Assembly (NCBI RefSeq): GCF_019038435.1
Contig: NZ_JAGPOX010000080.1
Coordinates: forward strand, 1 to 42,250
Length of the DNA stretch: 42,250 bases
Direction of reading: 5' to 3'
Source: Nocardia alni
GTDB lineage: Bacteria; Actinomycetota; Actinomycetes; Mycobacteriales; Mycobacteriaceae
Below the pieces are notes generated by a model. The model was given only the letters and a program-made list of their open reading frames with translations. It was not told the origin of the DNA and ran no database searches. Each line of letters begins with the position of its first letter. Positions within the stretch are counted from its first letter, which is position 1. Of the stretch, positions 31,607-37,976 are shown in pieces. Position numbers and translations under genes: made by a program.

Positions 31607-32764
31607 ATGCTTGTTTCGAACCGGCACCCGTCGACCGTCGCGGATTACGACGACACGCGACGGAGGGCGCGGCTGGCCGAAACCCGCCTCGGGCACGGCT
31701 GGACGACTTTCCGTCGCACTCGCTCGGCTCTGCTGCGGGGCGCGCTCGTACCGCTCGTGCTGCTGGCGTTGTTCGCCCAGTACTGGGCCGGTGACATCGC
31801 CCCGGAGCGGGCCCGGCTCGCGCGCACCGAACCGGCGGTACTGCCGATAGCCGCACCCGCCGCAGCCCAGGTCCGCGATACCGCGGTATTCGACATGACC
31901 GGTCTGGGCACCCGCGACGCCAGCGATACCGCCCGCGCGCTACCGTCGCTGGCCCAGCTGGGTTCGGTGTGGGCGGTGCGTTACGACAACACCGGTATCG
32001 ACACCAAGGTGATCGGTGACCTCATCCTCGAGGTCGCCAACGCCGCGGGGGTGCGCAATATCGTGCTGGTCGGGCACAGCATGGGCGGGGTGATCGCCCT
32101 GGAGGTCGCCAAACAGATCCACACGGCCAGTGACAAGGTCCTGACCGGCGTCATCCTGGACTGCACCCCGGTCGATCTGAACGCCGTGTGGCCGGAGGCC
32201 AGGGACGCGGGCGAACAACTGCTGCGCTGGACCGGCTGGATGCCCGGCGCCCGGGAGAGCCGCACGCTGCGGCTGATCGCCGAGATGTTCGCGCGCCGAG
32301 ACGATTACGTCGACTACTCCAGCATGCCGCCGGGCATCCGCACGCCGCAGTTCCTCGACGCGTTCCGAGATGTGCTGGGAGCGAAGATCTTCAACACCGA
32401 CACCGCCAGCAACGGACTGATCGAATCCCAGTTCAAGGCGATCGTCGGCGGCGGTGCGATCAACGACCTGAAGGCGCTGGCCAGACCGTCCGGTGATAAA
32501 CCGCGTCCGGCGATCGCGTTCATCCGCCCGCACAACCCGGATCGGGACCCCCTCGTCGACGACGCCTACAGCCACAAGGTGCTCATCGATCTGGTCGGCG
32601 GGGTGAACGGCACTCTGCTGGTGGTGCTCACCCGAACCACCGGGCACGCCAATCCGATTCAGCAGCCCGGCGAATACAACACGGTGATAGCGCAGCAGAT
32701 CGTGCCGTTCATCTCCGAACTACAGGACGAGGAACTCACCGCGGCGCACACACCGTCGGGTTAG
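31607..32764 (+). CDS. Membrane-anchored alpha/beta hydrolase
   Basis: A 385-residue protein with a basic cytoplasmic N-terminus (RRRARLAETR). One transmembrane helix spans about residues 43-61 (LRGALVPLVLLALFAQYW). An Ala/Pro-rich linker and an alpha/beta hydrolase domain follow. The nucleophile elbow is LVGHSMGGVIALEVA with Ser158. A downstream TGHANPIQQPGEYN segment may hold the catalytic His. The topology puts the hydrolase domain outside the membrane. The substrate is unknown; a lipid or ester is likely. It sits between bioD and bioQ. Biotin precursor synthesis needs an esterase-like step (BioH type) in some bacteria, but that enzyme is cytosolic, so I do not propose the role here. Confidence 0.78.
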   Translation: MLVSNRHPSTVADYDDTRRRARLAETRLGHGWTTFRRTRSALLRGALVPLVLLALFAQYWAGDIAPERARLARTEPAVLPIAAPAAAQVRDTAVFDMTGLGTRDASDTARALPSLAQLGSVWAVRYDNTGIDTKVIGDLILEVANAAGVRNIVLVGHSMGGVIALEVAKQIHTASDKVLTGVILDCTPVDLNAVWPEARDAGEQLLRWTGWMPGARESRTLRLIAEMFARRDDYVDYSSMPPGIRTPQFLDAFRDVLGAKIFNTDTASNGLIESQFKAIVGGGAINDLKALARPSGDKPRPAIAFIRPHNPDRDPLVDDAYSHKVLIDLVGGVNGTLLVVLTRTTGHANPIQQPGEYNTVIAQQIVPFISELQDEELTAAHTPSG

Positions 32765-32787
32765 GCGGCGCGAATCCCGCGGGCAGA

Positions 32788-33372
32788 TCAGCGCACCCGG
32801 CTGCCCAACCGGTGCCGCACGCCGCCCAGGAGCAGTTGCAGGCCGAAGTCGTAGCGGTCGGTGGCGGTGGTGTTCTCGTACAGCGGCGAGGACTCCTCGG
32901 CCAGCGCACCGGCCGAATCCATCTGCATGCGCGACTGTTCGTCGACGGTCTCACCGAGAACGTAGTACAGCAGCGCGTAGGCGGCCAGATCGGCCTCCTC
33001 GCGGGTCATGCCGCCGCGGATCAGCGCGCTCATGATGCGTTCGCGGCCCTTGCTGGTGGTCAGCCGGGAGGCGTAGGTGGCCGAGACCGCCTCGGCGCCA
33101 TCGCGGTACGCCAGCAGGCACGAGCGCAGCCGATGCGCCAGCTCGGCGACCTGGGTGGCCCAGTCGGTCGCGTCGAGCGGATCCTCCATCGGCGCCAGGA
33201 TGCGGTCCCCGACCGCGCCCAGCAGGGCCTGCTTATTGGGGAAATGCCAGTACAGCGCGCCGGGCTGCACGTGCAGCGCGGTGGCGAGCCGGCGCATCGT
33301 CAGATCGGCCAGGCCGTACTGATCGAGAATGGCGATGGCGCCGTCGATCACGTCGGTGCGATGCAGCTGCAC
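32788..33372 (-). CDS. bioQ: TetR family repressor of biotin genes (BioQ-like)
   Basis: A 194-residue TetR regulator. The HTH is TMRRLATALHVQPGALYWHFPNKQALL (about residues 29-55). The C-terminal domain ends FGLQLLLGGVRHRLG, like the TetR_C_1 type. BioQ represses biotin synthesis in Corynebacterium and mycobacteria that lack a DNA-binding BirA, at TGAAC-N3-GTTCA-type sites. Here the gene is divergent from bioB over two such sites, and the same motif precedes bioA and bioF. GTG 33372 has GAGAGGG 6 nt upstream; the frame extends to 33411 without a better signal. The effector in the family is not well defined; biotin status is relayed indirectly. The identification rests on context plus family, so an unrelated TetR is a small possibility. 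Confidence 0.85.
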   Translation of the reverse strand: MQLHRTDVIDGAIAILDQYGLADLTMRRLATALHVQPGALYWHFPNKQALLGAVGDRILAPMEDPLDATDWATQVAELAHRLRSCLLAYRDGAEAVSATYASRLTTSKGRERIMSALIRGGMTREEADLAAYALLYYVLGETVDEQSRMQMDSAGALAEESSPLYENTTATDRYDFGLQLLLGGVRHRLGSRVR

Positions 33373-33423
33373 GGCTGGCCCTCTCTGCGCGCCCTTTGAC
33401 TCCGGTCCCACCGTACCTTAGCC

Positions 33424-33449
33424 TGAACACCGTTCAAGAACGCTGTTCA
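33424..33449. promoter_or_regulatory. Tandem BioQ operators in the bioQ/bioB gap
   Basis: TGAACACCGTTCA (33424-33436) and AGAACGCTGTTCA (33437-33449) are directly adjacent. A TAAGGT -10-like box for bioQ follows on the minus strand. Binding here would control both bioB and bioQ. Confidence 0.78.
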
Positions 33450-33480
33450 AGTTGCGCGGCAGACCGAAGGGATTCGTGCA

Positions 33481-34500
33481 GTGACCCAGGCACCCGTCAG
33501 GACCGAGGTCGACATTCTGGCGACCGCCCGCGAGCAGGTGCTCGAGCGCGGCGTCGGACTGACCCGCGAGCAGACCGTCCAGGTGCTGCAGCTGGGCGAC
33601 GATCGCCTCGAGGAGCTGCTCGAACTCGCGCACGACGTGCGGATGAAGTGGTGCGGCCCGGAGGTCGAGGTCGAGGGCATCATCTCGCTCAAGACAGGCG
33701 GCTGCCCCGAGGACTGCCACTTCTGCTCGCAGTCCGGGCTTTTCGAATCGCCGGTGCGCGCGGCGTGGCTGGATGTCCCGTCCCTGGTGGAGGCCGCCAA
33801 GCAGACCGCCAAGACCGGCGCCACCGAATTCTGCATCGTCGCGGCCGTGCGCGGGCCGGACGCCCGGCTGATGGCGCAGGTCGCCGCCGGTGTCGAGGCG
33901 ATCCGCAACGAGGTCGAGATCAACGTCGCCTGCTCGCTGGGCATGCTCAGCCAGGAACAGGTGGACCAGCTCGCGGCGATGGGCGTGCACCGCTACAACC
34001 ACAACCTGGAGACCGCGAAGTCGCACTTCCCGAACGTGGTCACCACGCACACCTGGGACGAGCGCTGGAACACCCTGCGCATGGTGCGCGAGGCCGGTAT
34101 GGAGGTGTGCTGCGGCGGCATTCTCGGCATGGGTGAGACCATCGAGCAGCGTGCGGAATTCGCCGCGCAGCTCGCCGCGCTCGAACCCGACGAGGTGCCG
34201 CTGAACTTCCTCAACCCGCGCCCGGGCACCCCGTTCGGCGACCTCGAGGTGCTGCCGGCCGCCGAGGCGTTGAAGGCCGTGGCCGGATTCCGGCTCGCGC
34301 TGCCGCGCACGATTCTGCGCTTCGCGGGCGGGCGCGAGATCACCCTCGGTGACCTCGGCGCCAAGCAGGGCATCCTCGGCGGCATCAATGCCGTGATCGT
34401 CGGCAACTACCTGACCACGCTGGGCCGTCCGGCCGAGGCCGATCTGGATCTGCTCGGCGAGCTGAAGATGCCGATCAAGGCGCTCAACGAGACGCTGTAG
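33481..34500 (+). CDS. bioB: Biotin synthase (radical SAM)
   Basis: A 339-residue radical-SAM enzyme that inserts sulfur into dethiobiotin. The [4Fe-4S]/SAM motif is Cys75, Cys79, Cys82 in GGCPEDCHFCSQSG. Further conserved: ATEFCIVAAVRGPD, NVACSLGMLS, RYNHNLETAKSHFP, EVCCGGILGMGET, VPLNFLNPRPGTP and LRFAGGREITLGD. The protein destroys its auxiliary cluster as sulfur donor; the downstream BsaP-like gene encodes the protein thought to help supply or rebuild that cluster in mycobacteria. The GTG start follows GAAGGGA. It is first in bioB-bsaP-DUF2567 and divergent from bioQ across two BioQ sites. Confidence 0.96.
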   Translation: MTQAPVRTEVDILATAREQVLERGVGLTREQTVQVLQLGDDRLEELLELAHDVRMKWCGPEVEVEGIISLKTGGCPEDCHFCSQSGLFESPVRAAWLDVPSLVEAAKQTAKTGATEFCIVAAVRGPDARLMAQVAAGVEAIRNEVEINVACSLGMLSQEQVDQLAAMGVHRYNHNLETAKSHFPNVVTTHTWDERWNTLRMVREAGMEVCCGGILGMGETIEQRAEFAAQLAALEPDEVPLNFLNPRPGTPFGDLEVLPAAEALKAVAGFRLALPRTILRFAGGREITLGDLGAKQGILGGINAVIVGNYLTTLGRPAEADLDLLGELKMPIKALNETL

Positions 34501-34596
34501 TTCGTCGTGGCCTTGCGTTGATCTGTCGTACGGTGAAGGTATGGTCGAGCAGCCCGGCAGCTGCGTGTGCAGTGATATCTCAAACGCGAGGTGATC

Positions 34597-34812
34597 GTGG
34601 ACATACAAGAGCGCTACAACCCGTTCACGGGCAAGCAGGTGATCGTGGGCGAGGTCGATCCGGTGCCCGCGGCCGCGGCGCTGGGTCTCGAGCCGCCGCG
34701 GTTCTGTGAACAATGCGGTCGCCGGATGATCGTGCAGGTGCATCCGGAGGGCTGGTGGGCGCGGTGCTCCCGGCACGGTGAGCTGAATTCGAAGACCCTG
34801 GATCGTCGCTGA
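34597..34812 (+). CDS. bsaP: Biotin synthase auxiliary protein BsaP (Rv1590 family)
   Basis: A 71-residue protein with the pattern NPFTGKQVIVGE, LGLEPPRFCEQCGRRMIVQV and HPEGWWARCSRHGELNS. Cys37, Cys40 and Cys57, with nearby His49 and His60, are candidate Fe-S or metal ligands. Its M. tuberculosis counterpart (Rv1590) is required for biotin synthase activity and is encoded in the same position after bioB. GTG 34597 follows GAGGTGATC, a strong Shine-Dalgarno; the GTG at 34591 is inside that site. Its stop overlaps the next gene's ATG by one base, so the three genes form a coupled operon. Confidence 0.88.
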   Translation: MDIQERYNPFTGKQVIVGEVDPVPAAAALGLEPPRFCEQCGRRMIVQVHPEGWWARCSRHGELNSKTLDRR

Positions 34813-35525
34813 TGGCCCATCAGGGTGTGATCGAGCCGTCGGGCGCACTGCGCAGGGAGTTGCGCGCCGCGCCGTGGATGGTGCTAGCGGTGCTGCTGGT
34901 CAGCGCGGTCGGTGGCGTGGTGTGGGCGTTGCTCGCGCCCGCCGAGCGGGTCCTGGTCGTGGAGCCCGGTCGTGGCGCGGCGCTCACGGGGGAGAGTTCG
35001 CACCGCTTCGACGCGATCGCATTGTTCGTCTGCGTCGCCCTGATCACCGGCCTGCTGACCGCCGTCGCGGTCTGGCGATTTCGCCGGGTCCGTGGTCCGA
35101 TCATGCAGGGAGCCCTGCTGATCGGCTCCCTGGCCGGGGCCGAACTCATGTCCTGGTTCGGTGAGCAGGTAGCGCACTGGCTGCATCCCCACTCCGCGAA
35201 TCCGCCACTACACGCCATAGTCGCAATGCCACCCACGATCGATGGCTGGCGCACCCTGATCGACCACGCCATCCACCAGGACGTCCCCGCAGGCGCATGG
35301 CCCGTCGTCTTGGTCCAGCCCCTGATGGCCGCCCTGGTAATCCTCATCCTCGCCGCCCTGAACACCCACGAGGACCTCGGCGTCACACCCCGCCCCGAAT
35401 CCCCCGACGGCGCACGGCCTTACGCCTCCAATGTCAGCTACGGTCCTTACAGCCCGCCGGGTTCCGATGGCGCTTCGGGCACCTCGCTCGGCCGGGGCCC
35501 CTTCGAGGGCGCCGACTCTCGCTGA
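34812..35525 (+). CDS. DUF2567 integral membrane protein (Rv1591 family)
   Basis: A 237-residue protein with four hydrophobic helices: about residues 22-43 (MVLAVLLVSAVGGVVWALLA), 67-88 (AIALFVCVALITGLLTAVAVW), 99-113 and 163-183 (VVLVQPLMAALVILILAALN). The C-terminal 50 residues are Ser/Pro/Gly-rich and probably cytoplasmic. The family is found in mycolate actinobacteria next to bioB-bsaP. The ATG overlaps the bsaP stop (TGATG), so it is translated with the biotin genes. A role in transport or in biotin-linked membrane function is possible but untested as far as I know. Confidence 0.82.
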   Translation: MAHQGVIEPSGALRRELRAAPWMVLAVLLVSAVGGVVWALLAPAERVLVVEPGRGAALTGESSHRFDAIALFVCVALITGLLTAVAVWRFRRVRGPIMQGALLIGSLAGAELMSWFGEQVAHWLHPHSANPPLHAIVAMPPTIDGWRTLIDHAIHQDVPAGAWPVVLVQPLMAALVILILAALNTHEDLGVTPRPESPDGARPYASNVSYGPYSPPGSDGASGTSLGRGPFEGADSR

Positions 35526-35685
35526 TACGGGCTGCCGCTGGTCCGGGACCTATCGTTCAATCGTGACCGGTTCGAGACGTAGCGAACTCTTCGCAAATGC
35601 ATGAAGCGCTGAATATCCTTCCCGAATGGGCTTGTAGCAAATATCTGGCTCACGACCGCTCGCAAGGTAGATTCGGAGGACGGGC

Positions 35686-36804
35686 ATGCTGCATACCGAC
35701 ATTCCGACGCGTGGGGAAATACTCGCCCTGGCGTCGACGATCGAGCCGTGGTGCGTGTCCGTCTACACACCGACCGAGGTGAGGACCCCGACGCCGGACA
35801 AGAATCGGGTCGCCTTCGAGAATCAGGCCAAGCAGGCGCTCGAGCAGGTCACGGACAAGGACAGCCGTGCATCCCTGGAGGAAGAATTCGCCGATCTGAT
35901 CGATGACGACGAGTATTGGCGGTATCAGTCGCGCACGCTCGTGGTGCTGGCGACGCCCGAGCGAATGCGGACCTACCGGGTGCCGAATCGACTCGAGGCC
36001 GGTGCTGCCGTCGGGGATCGGTTCGACATCAAGCCGCTGCTGCGGACCGTCACCTTTCCGCAGGACGCGTTCGTGCTCGCGCTCTCGGAGAACGCGGTGC
36101 GCCTGGTCGAGGTGACGCCGGACGAGCCTGCTCACAATGTGGACGTGGCAGGGCTGCCCGCGAGTCTGACCGAGTACATCTCGCTGCCCGGGATGAGCCG
36201 CAGCCCGCACGGGAGGCTACAGGGCACCGAGGGCAGGAAGGTACGGATACGGCAATATTGCCGGGCCGTGGATCACGCCCTGCGAAATATGCTGTCCGGC
36301 AGGGATGTTCCGCTGATTCTGGCGGCGACGGAACCGACCGCGTCACTGTATCGCTCGGTCAACAGCTACCCGGGATTGCTGGCCGAGGAGATCGCCGGCA
36401 ATCCGGAGCACCTGTCCGACGCCGAGTTGGCCACCAGTGCCCGAACCGTGCTCGATGGTCATTACGCGGGCGAATTATCCGAGCTGCGTGACGAATTCGA
36501 GCAGCGCCGCAGCGACGGCCGCAGTACGGCCGAGCTGTCCGATATCGCCCGCGCCGCGACCTACGGCATGGTCCGCACCCTCATGGTCGATATCGACACC
36601 CCGGTTGCCGGAACCGTCGCCGCCGACGGCGCTCTCACCCTCGCCTCCCAGGGGAAGGCGACCGGCCCAGGCGTCCTCGACGAAATCGCCCGCCGTGTAC
36701 TGCTTTCCGACGGCCGGGTACTCGCCGTGCGCGCCGCCGACCTGCCCAACGGGGCACACGCGGCAGCCATTCTGCGCTATGTACCCCAGCTCATGACCAC
36801 GTAG
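35686..36804 (+). CDS. baeRF-type (archaeo-eukaryotic release factor-like) protein
   Basis: A 372-residue soluble protein. It begins EILALASTIEPWCVSVYTPT, the opening of bacterial eRF1-like (baeRF) proteins. A middle region with FPQDAFVLALSENAVRLVEV and RQYCRAVDHALRNMLSGRDVPLILAATEP follows. The C-terminal eL8-like domain, ARAATYGMVRTLMVDIDTPV, carries AIRADDLPDG-like AVRAADLPNGAHAAAILRY. Family members are thought to act on ribosomes or in stress and conflict responses; experimental data are scarce. I cannot fix the subfamily (10/11 are likeliest) and see no GGQ motif, so peptide release is not expected. GGAGG lies 6 nt before the ATG. It stands alone after a 160-bp gap, ahead of the nSTAND locus. 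Confidence 0.7.
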   Translation: MLHTDIPTRGEILALASTIEPWCVSVYTPTEVRTPTPDKNRVAFENQAKQALEQVTDKDSRASLEEEFADLIDDDEYWRYQSRTLVVLATPERMRTYRVPNRLEAGAAVGDRFDIKPLLRTVTFPQDAFVLALSENAVRLVEVTPDEPAHNVDVAGLPASLTEYISLPGMSRSPHGRLQGTEGRKVRIRQYCRAVDHALRNMLSGRDVPLILAATEPTASLYRSVNSYPGLLAEEIAGNPEHLSDAELATSARTVLDGHYAGELSELRDEFEQRRSDGRSTAELSDIARAATYGMVRTLMVDIDTPVAGTVAADGALTLASQGKATGPGVLDEIARRVLLSDGRVLAVRAADLPNGAHAAAILRYVPQLMTT

Positions 36805-36998
36805 TCGGAGCGAGTGATCCTGCGCACTCGTCCCGCCTGCCCGCGCCGTCGGCGAACCACGGCGCGGTTCGCATCCGGTCCGGAATCGGGATAGACCGCT
36901 TCGACCAGCGGATTCATGTAGTCGCTTCAGCGCGTGCGCATAATTTCCCGCACCCTGCATACAGTCGATAAAGGTCGACGGAATGTGCAGGAGGACAC

Positions 36999-37976
36999 AT
37001 GGATCCGAGCCCAATGCGGCGGGGGAGGCTACGTCCGTCACCCCGAACGCAATTTTCGCAACGATTCGGCGAGCTGTTCGAGGCCGCCGGGAACCCGACA
37101 CTGCGCCGGGTCGCCGCGGCGGCCGAGGCGCGGATGCGCGCGGCCAGGGGACCCGCACACAAGGGCGGAGCGACGGTACAGCGGATCAGCGACTGGAAGG
37201 CCGGTCGCAACGTGCCCGCGAAATTCGACTCGTTGCTCCCGGTGTTGCTGATCCTGATCGATGAGGCCCGCAAGTCCAGCCGCCCGGTGCGGCCCGCTCT
37301 GCTGGACGCGCAGGAATGGCAGCGATTGTGGACCGAATCCAATGCGTGGGATCCGAATTCCGATACGGCGGACGTGGTCTGCCCGTACCTCGGCCTGGCG
37401 GCCTACTGTGCCGAGGACGCCGAGGTGTTCTTCGGTCGCGCCCGGCCGACCGCCGAACTGGCCGAGTTGGTCCGCGGCGCCACGGAGTCGGGAGAGGGCG
37501 GGGCGGTCATCCTCGTCGGTGCCTCGGGCGCGGGCAAATCCTCATTGCTACAAGCCGGTTTGATCCCCGCGCTGGCGGATCCGGTGGGGGAGTGGGCGGT
37601 TGCTTCGATGACGCCGGGATCCGATCCGGTGGGTGCGCTGCTTGCGGCTGTCGCAGCGGGCCAGGGAAAGGACGATGAGGGCGAGGGGCTCACTGCGAAC
37701 TTTCTCGCCTCGGCGCTGTCCGAGTGGGGTATCGGGCGGCGCCGGCTATTGGTAGTGGACCAGTTGGAGGAGTTTGTTCACGCTGTGCCGGGACGAGGCT
37801 CGGCGCGAGGCTTTCCTCGACGCGCTGGAACATCTGTCCATTCGCGGGGAGACCGAGCCGACTGCGGTCGTCCTCGCCGTGCGGGCCGATTTCTACGCCC
37901 GCTGCCTGGACGAGCCGGTGCTGGAGGACGCACTCAAACACCGCAGCTACCTACTCGGTCCGATGCGCCTGGATGA
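36999..37976 (+). CDS. HTH-nSTAND1 N-terminal part of a frameshifted STAND NTPase gene
   Basis: The first 258 codons are the true start of a large STAND NTPase. Residues 17-90 form an XRE-like HTH domain (TLRRVAAAAEAR, QRISDWKAGRNVPAKFDSLL). A CPYLGLAAYCAEDAEVFFGR segment introduces the nSTAND1 NTPase with P-loop GASGAGKSS (174-182) and Walker B LLVVDQLEE (250-258). At 37773-37775 one extra T moves the frame: removing it turns EEFVHAVPG into EELFTLCRDEARREAF, the expected family sequence, read by the next ORF. Codons after 258 are therefore out-of-frame tail, ending at 37976. AGGAGG lies 4 nt before the ATG. The interruption is either a real null mutation or a base error; no slippery site or in-frame stop favours programmed shifting. 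Confidence 0.78.
   Translation: MDPSPMRRGRLRPSPRTQFSQRFGELFEAAGNPTLRRVAAAAEARMRAARGPAHKGGATVQRISDWKAGRNVPAKFDSLLPVLLILIDEARKSSRPVRPALLDAQEWQRLWTESNAWDPNSDTADVVCPYLGLAAYCAEDAEVFFGRARPTAELAELVRGATESGEGGAVILVGASGAGKSSLLQAGLIPALADPVGEWAVASMTPGSDPVGALLAAVAAGQGKDDEGEGLTANFLASALSEWGIGRRRLLVVDQLEEFVHAVPGRGSARGFPRRAGTSVHSRGDRADCGRPRRAGRFLRPLPGRAGAGGRTQTPQLPTRSDAPG

Noticed and set aside
33418..34848. 476-codon minus-strand ORF opposite bioB-bsaP
   Set aside because: Antisense shadow. It crosses the BioQ operators and both real genes.
37740..37800. Programmed ribosomal frameshift in the nSTAND gene
   Set aside because: The needed shift is +1. There is no slippery heptamer, no stop codon in the zero frame at the site (it stays open to 37976), and no stimulator seen. 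Mutation or base error is simpler.
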